Assembly: GCA_937898885.1 (NCBI GenBank) | Contig: CALDKD010000007.1 | Coordinates: forward strand, 1-64,000 | DNA: 64,000 bases | Direction: 5' to 3' | Source: an uncultured Bacteroidales bacterium | GTDB taxonomy: Bacteria > Bacteroidota > Bacteroidia > Bacteroidales > Bacteroidaceae | In this document: positions 17,626 through 25,727 of the stretch, in pieces | Layout of the letters: every line of letters begins with the position of its first letter | Numbering within the stretch: position 1 is the first letter of the stretch | Translations under genes and position numbers: made by a program | The notes under the pieces: generated by a model | Databases searched by the model: none | The model's input: the letters and a program-made list of their open reading frames with translations, nothing else | Told to the model about the DNA's origin: nothing

Positions 17626-17661
17626 AATAAAAGGAATCCCGCAGCCAAGCCACGGGATTCC
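17626..17661 (-). terminator. Terminator of the BspA-like gene
   Basis: GGAATCCCG (17633-17641) pairs with CGGGATTCC (17653-17661) over an 11-nt loop. On the minus strand TTTTATT follows. Confidence 0.8.
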
Positions 17662-17690
17662 ATATCAGAGACACTATGCGTCATAAGGAG

Positions 17691-20441
17691 TCAGTCAAGA
17701 GCGACCTTATAGGCGTGCCCATCCACAAGCACCAGACATATTCCTTGCGATTGGACTTGAAGCGAGAGTGTATTGCCATCAGCTATCGCACTATCCACCA
17801 CCCTGCCGGTTGAGTCGTATATCCTCACGCGCTGATCTGGAGTCAGGCCCGACAACAGCAATGTACCGTCAGACAATGATACGTCAATGCCATTCTTGTC
17901 AACATTATCTCGTACACCAGTTATGTTAGTCTGTATGTTATTGAAAAGTCTCCATACCGGTGCCTCGCCATAGCTGTCGATGGAAGTCTCAGGCACATAT
18001 AGCCGGGCCTCATTATAGACTTCCGATGTGAAAGCGCCGGAGTATTCCTGCTCAGACTGTTCCTGACCCGAATCGCCGACTGGCTCCACTATTATTGAGC
18101 CGATGCACATAACATTGGTATAATCCTTTCTATAACTATGATTTGCACGTGACATGACTGTCACGACACTCCCGTTGGCGACATCATCCGAGCCTGATTC
18201 GGTAATTACGACATCCGCTACAAGCAAAGTATCCGGAGCATTGGCATCATTCTCGAAGCTCAGATAACGCCCTTTCTCTCTTGACATATAATAGTTCTCA
18301 CTCAAACCAGAGGAATTCGTCCATCTCAACTCAACGTAGAATTTGTTCGGCTTGACAGTGCTTTTCTGCTCGTATATGCCAGACGGCAGAACCTCCATAT
18401 ACACACGATACCTTCCAGCCGGCATCTCCGGCAGAATGAATCCGGCTTCCCATAAGCCATCCAACAACCCATCCTCACCTATCAACTCTGGGAAAAGAAC
18501 CCCATAACGCGATGAGAGCCGTATTACTTCTCTGCCATAAATGTTTATCCGTTCAAATCTAAAATTGTCAACATTTGACCGGAGCAATATATCACACGCA
18601 TTGAAAACACGTGTTTGAGAAGTATTGAAAGCTTTTACGACTGGCGGCACAGGAGAGTGACAAACCACATCGCGGAGTTTATAGCAGCAGCCGAAAGCCT
18701 CATTTCCAATACGAGTATCGCCACCGAGCACCACGGTCTCAAGAGAGGAGCATCCGTAAAAGGCCCTGTCGCACAATGAGTCAACTCCTTCGGGCACAGC
18801 GATATCGGTAAGGAGTTTATTGCCATAGAACACCAAATCGCCTATATCTGTCACTGACTCAGGAATAGTGTATCCGCCAGTCCGGACTCTTGGATATACC
18901 AGCAATTTCTCCATATTCTTCGAGAAAAGCACACCATTATCCGATGCGAAATGGCAATTTCCATCTGCCACATCAATGTCCGTCAGGTCTTTTCTCTGAC
19001 ACAGAGTAGCCTCATCAACATAGCGTACTCTTTCAGAGAGCACAATATGGGTTATGCCTTCCAGTTTCCGCATCACATCACTGGTGATGCTGTCATCAAG
19101 CAGTGTCACCCGACAATCCGGCCCCAGACCATAGAACAGCGGATAATCCCCGATTATGTCAGTATTGGAGAGTGATATTGACACATTACGCAGGTTAAGG
19201 CAATCCTCAAAAGGAGTCTCTAAAAAAAAGTTATTTGTATAAATGGTTGTGACCGAAGGCGGGATACATATATCTGTCAGGCTTGAGCAAAACGAGAAGG
19301 CCAGACTCTCAATGGTATTCACACTCTCTGGTATGCTAACTTGTCTCATTGAGGAGCATCCGAAAAATAGTCTTTTTCTTATAATTGAGATACCGTCAGG
19401 AATAGATATACTTCTTAAGCTCTTACAACCGTAGAAAGCCAGTTCTCCAACCTTTTCAATACCTGAAGGCAAAGCAATATCAACGAGAGCCTCACACTTT
19501 GCAAAAGCCTCATTTCCAATCTGCCTCAGACTGTCAGGCAAAGTAACACCGACAAGAGCCACACACCCAGCAAATGCCTTATCTCCAATCTGCCTCAGAC
19601 TCTCGGGCAACGACACATATTCAAGTGAGGGACAATCCGAGAAACACCCGTCAGAATATGTCTGAAATCCTCGCGCCACCACATCTCTGAGTCTATCCTC
19701 ACTATCATACTTTACGCCAGGGTTAAAATATGCCTGAGATTCCGGTATCAGCATATTGCTGAGTCTCTCCACGCCATCATGCAAAACCACACTCTTCAGA
19801 TTCGCGCAATGCGAGAATGTACAGCCTCTGATTTCCCTGACACTACCAGGCACCACAACCGAAATCAGGCTGTCGCACGCATAGAAAGCATCATAATAAA
19901 TGTCCGTGACAGGAAACTTGCGGTTACCGCTGACTATCTCAGACGGAATGACAACATCACCGGAATAGCCGGATTCCTCATCACTGGCCACAACCATGGC
20001 AGTGCCGTCACCCTCACCGGATGATACAATCTGATACCGGATTCCATTGTCCCGGACATACTCCGCACAAGGAACAAAGATGGCATACCCACACCACCCG
20101 ATATAATGTAAAGAGACATCTATCCTGCACGATCTGCCGATAGCGGTTTCAGGCAAGGCCAATGTAACTATGCCTTCTTCGGAAGTTCCGCTCAAAAGCT
20201 CATTTCCTGTGAGGACATCAATGATACAATATAGAATTGACGCATACTTACCACTATCATAAGTAATTGTCAGAGAAAGACTGTCCAAGGTAACCACGAC
20301 ATAGTCATAACCTCTCTCATAACATCTCTCAAAACTATCCGACTCACCGGATGGTGTGTCTTTAACCAGCACAATCTTGTTTCTGGCAAACAGCCCGACA
20401 GTGCCAGTCAGAATCAGCATCAGCAACAAAAGTCTTCTCAT
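17691..20441 (-). CDS. BspA-like leucine-rich repeat surface protein with sorting-type C-terminus
   Basis: Large exported protein (916 aa) with a signal peptide (about 1-19). Two blocks of LRR_5/BspA repeats of about 23 residues follow, with the pattern LRQIGDKAFAGCVALVGVTLP (roughly 160-420 and 500-620). A region of beta-rich sequence with no clear match runs from about 630 to 840. The last 65 residues (VSLSDGTLLLSGLTPDQRVR, then YDSTGRVV) look like a type IX secretion C-terminal sorting domain. BspA proteins of this phylum bind host or bacterial surfaces; the ligand here is unknown. A T9SS plug gene lies 1.9 kb upstream on the other strand. Adjacent repeats are nearly identical at DNA level near 19510 and 19580, so copy number could vary by slippage. 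Confidence 0.85.
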   Translation of the reverse strand: MRRLLLLMLILTGTVGLFARNKIVLVKDTPSGESDSFERCYERGYDYVVVTLDSLSLTITYDSGKYASILYCIIDVLTGNELLSGTSEEGIVTLALPETAIGRSCRIDVSLHYIGWCGYAIFVPCAEYVRDNGIRYQIVSSGEGDGTAMVVASDEESGYSGDVVIPSEIVSGNRKFPVTDIYYDAFYACDSLISVVVPGSVREIRGCTFSHCANLKSVVLHDGVERLSNMLIPESQAYFNPGVKYDSEDRLRDVVARGFQTYSDGCFSDCPSLEYVSLPESLRQIGDKAFAGCVALVGVTLPDSLRQIGNEAFAKCEALVDIALPSGIEKVGELAFYGCKSLRSISIPDGISIIRKRLFFGCSSMRQVSIPESVNTIESLAFSFCSSLTDICIPPSVTTIYTNNFFLETPFEDCLNLRNVSISLSNTDIIGDYPLFYGLGPDCRVTLLDDSITSDVMRKLEGITHIVLSERVRYVDEATLCQRKDLTDIDVADGNCHFASDNGVLFSKNMEKLLVYPRVRTGGYTIPESVTDIGDLVFYGNKLLTDIAVPEGVDSLCDRAFYGCSSLETVVLGGDTRIGNEAFGCCYKLRDVVCHSPVPPVVKAFNTSQTRVFNACDILLRSNVDNFRFERINIYGREVIRLSSRYGVLFPELIGEDGLLDGLWEAGFILPEMPAGRYRVYMEVLPSGIYEQKSTVKPNKFYVELRWTNSSGLSENYYMSREKGRYLSFENDANAPDTLLVADVVITESGSDDVANGSVVTVMSRANHSYRKDYTNVMCIGSIIVEPVGDSGQEQSEQEYSGAFTSEVYNEARLYVPETSIDSYGEAPVWRLFNNIQTNITGVRDNVDKNGIDVSLSDGTLLLSGLTPDQRVRIYDSTGRVVDSAIADGNTLSLQVQSQGICLVLVDGHAYKVALD

Positions 20442-20473
20442 AATTCAAAACAAGTTTAGTTATCCGACTGGCA

Positions 20474-20481
20474 CAAATGTA
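20474..20481 (-). promoter_or_regulatory. -7 box TACATTTG for the BspA-like gene
   Basis: Minus-strand TACATTTG matches TAnnTTTG, 32 bases upstream of the ATG at 20441. It suggests transcription separate from the TPR gene upstream. No clear -33. Confidence 0.5.
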
Positions 20482-20542
20482 TAATGGAAAGCCCAAGCAG
20501 GCATCATACAGTATTGGACAAAAAAGTGGACATTTTATAACT

Positions 20543-20566
20543 GCGTGAACGACAACGCATTCACGC
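20543..20566 (-). terminator. Weak hairpin after the TPR regulator gene
   Basis: GCGTGAA (20543-20549) pairs with TTCACGC (20560-20566). The following minus-strand sequence AGTTATAAAATG is AT-rich without a real T-run, so termination here would be partial. Confidence 0.4.
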
Positions 20567-20569
20567 GGC

Positions 20570-22192
20570 CTATGCAAACAAGTTCAGAAAATCCTCACTG
20601 GCTTTTTGCGACAGTCTGTACTTGCGCTTGCTGATTGCCCCACCCGTCACATTGCATATATCAGCTATCAACTCGTTACTACAGTTAAGGTATGTCAGCA
20701 GCATCGTCATAGCATCGTCCCCACCGGCATTGGGTACTTCGGCATAAAAGTCCTGTATAGCCTCAGTGAAAGAGTGCCTCATCTCCTCAATTATAGTTGA
20801 CCTGTCTTGTTGCGTCAAAACACCCTTGCCGGATTTGGCGGCAGACAGCATACTGAATGCCGGAGTTGATACGAAATTGCTCCGGCAGGCTAAGAGCCTT
20901 CTGGCATACAGGTCAAGCAAAGCATGACGCGCCCCCGGGTCCTGCTCTGAAAGCTCACGCACTTTAAGCTCCAGCACATCAATCGTGCTCTGACGTATCT
21001 CCTCCTGCTTACGTATAATCCTCTGCTCCTCACTTCTCTTTTTGGTGATGTACGCAAGTATCAGAAGCAAGGCAAATGTAATGAGCAATGCCACACATAG
21101 CAGGATGAAACGCTGATGTCTGGCCTGCAGCTCCGCAGCCTGACTGCTCAACTGATACTCAGACTCAACCTCCGCCATCTCAACCGCCCGCTCTCTGACC
21201 TCGATGGAATCGCGAAGCTCCACATACAGATTATGATAACTGGCAGCCTCATCCTCATTTCCCAACATAGCGGCAAGCTCTGACAGACGGTCTGCATTTG
21301 AGCATACGGTATACAGCTCATCATCGCACTCCATAGACTCCTTATAATAATGGTATGCGGAATCCAGAGTTCCCGAGGCATAGAACGCATCACCCTTCAG
21401 ACTCAGGCCAGCGCCCCAGCTCGCAGGATTGTCCAGCATTGACAGATACTCATCGGCAAAGAGCAAGGCTCTGTCGCAATCGTCATTGCCGAACAGTTCA
21501 ATCTTTGCCTGCTGAAGCAGCAATTCCGTCTTATAGTACTCAGGCAGATTCTGAATATCCCGCAGGATGCCGAATATGCTGTCCGCACGCTCGAACCGTT
21601 CTGAATATAAAGCGCATAGTCCCAGATCGTATGTAGCCCTCAGGTAGGACTTTCCGCCATTGACGCAATATGGATGACTGGCGCAACGAGTAAGGACATC
21701 ATCTGCCTCATCAAACATCATACGGCTCAAATATATGCGTCCAAGACTCTGAAGGCAGAATGCATAATAGCGTACTGTAGTATCAGGGAACAGCGCCATC
21801 GCCTTCAAGGTGGCATCAAGGGCAGTCCGCTCATCTCCACTCTCCTTACTCACACAGCCGAGCGAGTACCAGCTCATTGCAGCCCGATAGCCCTTGCGCT
21901 CAATTCCATACCAGTCTGTGGCTGTCCGGATAAGGCTGTCCGATGCGATGTCGGCATAGCACTTGTAGTCCGCCTGAGTCTTGAGAACGGCATAGAGGGC
22001 GAGTGCCTCTCCTTTGAGCGTCTTTGCGTCAATACTGTCAAGACTGGCCTGGACCAGCTCCGGAGAATCGTCAAGAAGGGCCTCTATTGCAACCAGCCGT
22101 CGCATATCGTCGCTTCTCGCGCAAGACGATATGAGCATTGCCGCAACCATAACAGCGAGCAACATTCTTACCAGCCAGCCAGTCTTTCTCAT
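20570..22192 (-). CDS. Lipoprotein TPR sensor with a membrane helix and cytoplasmic C-terminal domain
   Basis: This 540-residue protein has a lipoprotein-type signal (ISSC, Cys24) or an N-terminal anchor. A series of degenerate tetratricopeptide repeats (about 30-330) and a coiled coil come next, then a strong membrane helix (361-383, FILLCVALLITFALLLILAY) and a second coiled coil (384-415). The C-terminal domain ends in a helix-turn-helix-like segment (ELIADICNVTGGAISKRKYR, about 508-527). The layout is a common Bacteroidetes type: periplasmic TPR sensor joined through the membrane to a DNA-binding end. Periplasmic sensing and control of nearby genes are inferred. Two membrane attachments (lipid and helix) in one protein are odd if the lipobox is used. 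It lies upstream of the BspA-like gene and divergent from the T9SS plug gene. Confidence 0.7.
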   Translation of the reverse strand: MRKTGWLVRMLLAVMVAAMLISSCARSDDMRRLVAIEALLDDSPELVQASLDSIDAKTLKGEALALYAVLKTQADYKCYADIASDSLIRTATDWYGIERKGYRAAMSWYSLGCVSKESGDERTALDATLKAMALFPDTTVRYYAFCLQSLGRIYLSRMMFDEADDVLTRCASHPYCVNGGKSYLRATYDLGLCALYSERFERADSIFGILRDIQNLPEYYKTELLLQQAKIELFGNDDCDRALLFADEYLSMLDNPASWGAGLSLKGDAFYASGTLDSAYHYYKESMECDDELYTVCSNADRLSELAAMLGNEDEAASYHNLYVELRDSIEVRERAVEMAEVESEYQLSSQAAELQARHQRFILLCVALLITFALLLILAYITKKRSEEQRIIRKQEEIRQSTIDVLELKVRELSEQDPGARHALLDLYARRLLACRSNFVSTPAFSMLSAAKSGKGVLTQQDRSTIIEEMRHSFTEAIQDFYAEVPNAGGDDAMTMLLTYLNCSNELIADICNVTGGAISKRKYRLSQKASEDFLNLFA

Positions 22193-22217
22193 CAGCCCTT
22201 GATTAATCTTTTGATTA

Positions 22218-22225
22218 CGAAGATA
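22218..22225 (-). promoter_or_regulatory. -7-like box TATCTTCG for the TPR regulator gene
   Basis: Minus-strand TATCTTCG lies 25 bases upstream of the ATG at 22192. It carries the TTCG variant, like the facing promoter at 22301. Confidence 0.45.
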
Positions 22226-22300
22226 GTCTTATTTAAGGAGACAGGCAAGAGTATTCTTAACAAATATGCGGTTTCTGAACGGCAACTGTGTTATTTTCCG

Positions 22301-22308
22301 TATATTCG
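22301..22308 (+). promoter_or_regulatory. -7-like box TATATTCG for the T9SS plug gene
   Basis: TATATTCG lies 25 bases before the ATG at 22334. It is a TTCG variant of TAnnTTTG. The two divergent start sites are about 75 bases apart. Confidence 0.45.
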
Positions 22309-22333
22309 CGCCATAGATACAGCTTCACCACCT

Positions 22334-23590
22334 ATGTTGGCAAGACGGTCATACAAGTTTTTTCTGCTGATCCTTTTATTAGTGTCGGGGGCGACTCTTA
22401 CCCAGGCGCAGAGGTCGCAGATTCTGTCGGAGAGGATTCACACGCTGCAGGTGCTGAAGAACAACGACTGGCAGGAGCTGCCTGTCATAAAGTTGGGAAG
22501 CGATGACCGCATTGTAATCTCATTCGACGAGATGTCGCACCAGTATCAGCGTCTGACATACACCATACGGCATTGTAAGGCTGACTGGACAGAGTCTGGG
22601 TTGCTTGAGTCAGACTTTCTGGACGGATTCAACGGCCAGCCCATAGATGATTTTGAGAACTCCATAAACACAACCTTCTTATATACACATTACACACTTC
22701 AGTTGCCAAATGACGATGTATCATTGCTCGTTTCCGGAAACTACGAGGTAACCATAACTGACGACAACAATGGTGACGAGCTCATCAAGGCTCGCTTCGC
22801 CATAATGGAGGATGGAGCGTTAGTAGGCACATCGGTATCGGGAAATACCGACATTGACACCAACCTGCACAACCAGCAGCTTGACATAACCGTCAACTAC
22901 TCTGCCCTGCCGGTATCAGACCCCGAGAGCGAGATAATAGTACTGGCAACGCAGAACCGCCGGAACGACATAATGGTAAGCAACCTGAGGCCCACCCACA
23001 TCACCCCAAGCCAGATGCAGTTCTCGCACAACCGCAGCCTGATATTCCCAGGGGGGAACGAGTTCCGCAGGTTTGAGATAATCAATATGTACGACTACAC
23101 CCAGAACGTTGACCGCATAGATTTCTTTGACCCCTATTTCCACGCAATGCTGTTTCAGGACTCGCCAAGGCGTGAGTACCGTTATGACGAGGACCACAAC
23201 GGACGTTACCTGGTTCGCTACAACAAAGCCGATATTAACGAGATTGAGGCAGACTACCTGCTGGTTCACTTCACGCTGAAGGCTCCACGCTATTCAGGAG
23301 GAACGCTCTATCTGGACGGCGATTTCACGGACGGAGTGTTCAGCGACCGCTGGAAGATGAAATACAACGATCAGACCGGCTGCTACGAGAATACCGCCGT
23401 TCTGAAGATGGGCTCATACGATTACCGCTATCTGTGGGTACCCGAAGGCTCAAAGAAAGGCCAGACCGCACGCACTGAGGGAGACAGCTATGAGACTGCC
23501 AATGAGTATCAGGTGTTTGTATGGTTCCGCCAGCGAGGCTTGCGCTATGACCGTCTGGTAGGCCTCTCAGACCTCAGGATGTCCAGATAA
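22334..23590 (+). CDS. Type IX secretion system plug protein (DUF5103)
   Basis: This 418-residue exported protein matches the DUF5103 family, whose studied member plugs the SprA outer-membrane translocon of the type IX secretion system. A signal peptide (FFLLILLLVSGATLTQAQ) is followed by an N-terminal beta-domain (YTIRHCKADWTESGLLESDF, DGFNGQPIDDFENSINTTFL) and a C-terminal beta-domain (RYNKADINEIEADYLLVHFT, ending YEVFVWF-like YQVFVWFRQRG). The frame is open far upstream (to 21674), but that part is antisense to the TPR gene. The ATG at 22334 gives a clean signal peptide and follows a -7-like box, so I use it. Its presence supports the T9SS reading of the BspA-like C-terminus. Confidence 0.88.
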   Translation: MLARRSYKFFLLILLLVSGATLTQAQRSQILSERIHTLQVLKNNDWQELPVIKLGSDDRIVISFDEMSHQYQRLTYTIRHCKADWTESGLLESDFLDGFNGQPIDDFENSINTTFLYTHYTLQLPNDDVSLLVSGNYEVTITDDNNGDELIKARFAIMEDGALVGTSVSGNTDIDTNLHNQQLDITVNYSALPVSDPESEIIVLATQNRRNDIMVSNLRPTHITPSQMQFSHNRSLIFPGGNEFRRFEIINMYDYTQNVDRIDFFDPYFHAMLFQDSPRREYRYDEDHNGRYLVRYNKADINEIEADYLLVHFTLKAPRYSGGTLYLDGDFTDGVFSDRWKMKYNDQTGCYENTAVLKMGSYDYRYLWVPEGSKKGQTARTEGDSYETANEYQVFVWFRQRGLRYDRLVGLSDLRMSR

Positions 23591-23646
23591 GGCTCAAATG
23601 TGCGGGATAATTTCAAAGAGCGTTTATATATTTTTACCGGACACTG

Positions 23647-23763
23647 ATGGCCCGCTATTCCGGCGAGCGTAATGAAGTCGAAGGCACATTCGGTACTGGC
23701 AAGCGTGTCTATCGCGCCAACAACATTAGAACCAAGCTTTCAGATACGGGAGAAAGCTGGTGA
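23647..23763 (+). pseudogene. Transposase C-terminal fragment (IS1182-like)
   Basis: A 38-codon frame encodes ARYSGERNEVEGTFGTGKR followed by VYRANNIRTKLSDTGESW and a stop. The segment R-N-E-V-E-G-x-F-G-x-x-K-R resembles the region around the last acidic catalytic residue of IS1182-type DDE transposases. No other part of the transposase and no terminal repeats were found, so this is a scrap of a lost element. Family assignment is from motif memory only. Confidence 0.55.
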
Positions 23764-23768
23764 TATTG

Positions 23769-23799
23769 TTTGATATTTCAAGAGAGAGCCCTATCTTTG
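23769..23799 (+). promoter_or_regulatory. Consensus promoter of the Fic remnant
   Basis: TTTG (23769-23772) and TATCTTTG (23792-23799) are 19 bases apart, a full match to the Bacteroidetes consensus. The Fic ATG at 23840 follows 40 bases later. The promoter is intact although the gene is broken. Confidence 0.75.
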
Positions 23800-23839
23800 C
23801 AAATGGTGGTACATACACCACCCTATAAAGTGGTATATT

Positions 23840-24396
23840 ATGGCAAAGGCAGTAAATCTGAATGATTCCATTCAAACATGGCGCGACATTCAACCTATCT
23901 CTGAAAAGACAGAGATAGGTTGAGCAGGAAGTTTACAGTGGAATTCAACTACAACAGCAATCATATTGAAGGTAACACCCTGACGTATGGGCAGACTGAA
24001 TTGCTGTTGTTGTTCGGCAAGGTTGCAGGAGAAGCCCGAATGTTCGATCTTGAGGAAATGAAAGCCAGCAATGTGGGGTTGATGATGGTGAAGGACTTGG
24101 TTGCAGAGGGTGAAACCTTCTTGACACAAACATTCATAAAGCAACTGCACAAGACGCTATTGCGTGAGGATTACACAGTATACCGCAATTTGCCTGACGG
24201 GACGGTAACCAGTTTTGTCATACATGCCGGCCAGTATAAGACAAGGCCCAATTCCGTCATTACAAGATATGGTGACCGGTTTGAGTACGCTTCTCCTGAA
24301 GAAACTCCTGCTCTGATGGCTGACCTGGTGGACTGGTATAACGAAGAGAATGCGAAGGGGGTACTTTCACCAAGCGAACTGGCGATACTGTTCCAT
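23840..24396 (+). pseudogene. Broken Fic-family protein gene (frameshift and 3' truncation)
   Basis: Fic proteins transfer AMP or similar groups to target proteins. The gene starts MAKAVNLNDSIQTWRDIQP. It then shifts frame in an A-run: GAAAAG at 23903-23908 would need one more A to read EKDRDRLSRKFTVEFNYN in one frame; as it stands the first frame stops at 23921-23923. The second frame carries a typical Fic N-terminal half (SNHIEGNTLTYGQTELLLLF, TFIKQLHKTLLREDYTVYRN) up to ELAILFH (about 24396). There the sequence departs from the family. The catalytic HPFxDGNGR motif is missing, so the product cannot be active. The neighbouring transposase scrap suggests loss by mobile-element activity. Confidence 0.85.
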
Positions 24397-24505
24397 ACGG
24401 GTTCCTGCTTCCGCGCGGAAAGCTCACCAGCTCACCCACACTTCCGGCTGACGACCGTGAAAGGCTTTGTAGCAACGTCCTTTGATTGCGGTCTTTGCAG
24501 ACAAG
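24397..24505. other. Unassigned sequence joining the Fic remnant to the HAD gene
   Basis: About 110 bases that match neither the Fic family nor the HAD gene. The plus frame reads through it (FRLTTVKGFVATSFDCGLCR) to a stop at 24577-24579, overlapping the HAD 3' end. This looks like leftover mobile-element or rearranged DNA. I do not recognise its source. Confidence 0.4.
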
Positions 24506-25717
24506 TCACTTTAATCTTTTGGTGTTGCCTTGAATATAGACTTGATTGCGTCTGGGGTGTTGAAGTCTTGTGCCATTGATTGAATACTCAAGGTCATCAG
24601 CCTGGCCTCGGCTTACAGCAGGTACGTTGGTTGGCTCTGTACGAACCACATCAGGACCATAGATGGTTGTCCACTCATCGCGCATTGACACTCCTACCCA
24701 ACCGTTCTCCTGACAGGCAGCCTTGCACTTATCGGCTTTTTCCTTGTTTCCGAATTCACGGGTTGTGTCATCGCACAAAAGGCAGAAAGCAATTGAAGGA
24801 TATCGGTTCTCCAGCGTTGTGTGATAGAACATCGGATAATCGCCAGAAGAGTTGCCCCACGCCAGAATAGGCTTCTGCCCTATCTCACGACGAATAGATA
24901 CAATCTTGTTCGATGCTGTTGTGAGTTGCTTGAAATCTCCTCTCTCTATACGCTCGCCAGGATTGTACGGATAGCCTTCGGATGTACCCATCTCTGTCCA
25001 CTCATCGGAAGCGCCCTGACTCTCAAGCACATAATTCACATCAGATGCTATTATCTGGTATCCGGGGATATCATATACGTCACGGCATATCACCCTGCAG
25101 ACATCACGGTCAACGCCTGAGCAGACAAATACCTTGAAATCGTTCGCCACGAGGTACGATACCACCTCTATCATAGGCCAGTACAAGGCCGTACCCCACG
25201 TAAGGTTGGAGAGTCCCTGCGGCTCAGCGTTATCAAGAAAACGATGCACACACTCCTCGAACTCTTCCTGAGTAAGCCCCCTGAAAGCCTTGGCCTGCAG
25301 CTCCTGCTGCAAATATCCCCATTCGGACTTATTGCTGTGATTGGCAAGCACGTACTCCTCCATCTCCCGCACAAGAGCACGGTCCTGCGGATCCGGAGTA
25401 TATGTGTCATCGTGCAGATAACGGTAGAAGCAAAGCATCCAGTTCATATAATATGGGGCTGTCTCGCATAGCAGCGTGCCGTCAACATCGAAAGTGGCAA
25501 TGCGGTCCTCCGGCGGCACGTAGCCCTTGCAATTGAAGTCCGTAACCTTGCCAACGAAAGATTTCAGACTCTCTATTGTCTGTGAGTCCTCGTTCCAATA
25601 CTTGAAATTCCCCTCCTTACCGACTCTTATCTCCGCCAGCTCATGCCGTGTGACCTGAGCAGATATCACTGCCGGGACAGCCAATACAGCCAGTAGTACA
25701 AAAAGTGTCTTTTTCAT
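24506..25717 (-). CDS. Secreted HAD-superfamily phosphatase
   Basis: Exported haloacid-dehalogenase-type phosphohydrolase (403 aa). Signal peptide (about 1-20, ending VISA). HAD motif I is FDVDGTLLCE with Asp77 and Asp79; motif II is likely in KVFVCSGVDRDVC; motif IV is GNSSGDYPMF. The cap region lies between motifs I and II. The substrate is unknown; periplasmic enzymes of this type act on small phosphoesters. It begins 10 bases after the rarA stop, so the two are probably co-transcribed. The last 25 or so residues (after DDLEYSIN) are basic, low in family character, and run into the accessory patch. Another frame there reads MAQDFNTPDAIKSIF, so the original 3' end may have been replaced. 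Confidence 0.8.
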   Translation of the reverse strand: MKKTLFVLLAVLAVPAVISAQVTRHELAEIRVGKEGNFKYWNEDSQTIESLKSFVGKVTDFNCKGYVPPEDRIATFDVDGTLLCETAPYYMNWMLCFYRYLHDDTYTPDPQDRALVREMEEYVLANHSNKSEWGYLQQELQAKAFRGLTQEEFEECVHRFLDNAEPQGLSNLTWGTALYWPMIEVVSYLVANDFKVFVCSGVDRDVCRVICRDVYDIPGYQIIASDVNYVLESQGASDEWTEMGTSEGYPYNPGERIERGDFKQLTTASNKIVSIRREIGQKPILAWGNSSGDYPMFYHTTLENRYPSIAFCLLCDDTTREFGNKEKADKCKAACQENGWVGVSMRDEWTTIYGPDVVRTEPTNVPAVSRGQADDLEYSINGTRLQHPRRNQVYIQGNTKRLK

Positions 25718-25727
25718 TTATCTGATA

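Larger units (their letters stand above)
23591..23839. other. Short accessory intergenic region
   Basis: This stretch between the T9SS plug gene and the Fic remnant holds a transposase scrap (23647-23763) and the Fic promoter (23769-23799). Between the promoter and the Fic ATG is an imperfect hairpin around GGTGGTACATACACCACC (23803-23820). Nothing else is apparent. Confidence 0.6.

Noticed and set aside
21674..22333. Upstream extension of the T9SS plug frame by 220 codons
   Set aside because: It is antisense to the well-supported TPR regulator gene, lacks family similarity, and the signal peptide begins at 22334 behind a -7-like box.
23803..23820. Inverted repeat GGTGGTACATACACCACC as an IS end
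   Set aside because: No matching partner copy or target duplication was found around the transposase scrap; it sits in the Fic leader and may be a simple hairpin.
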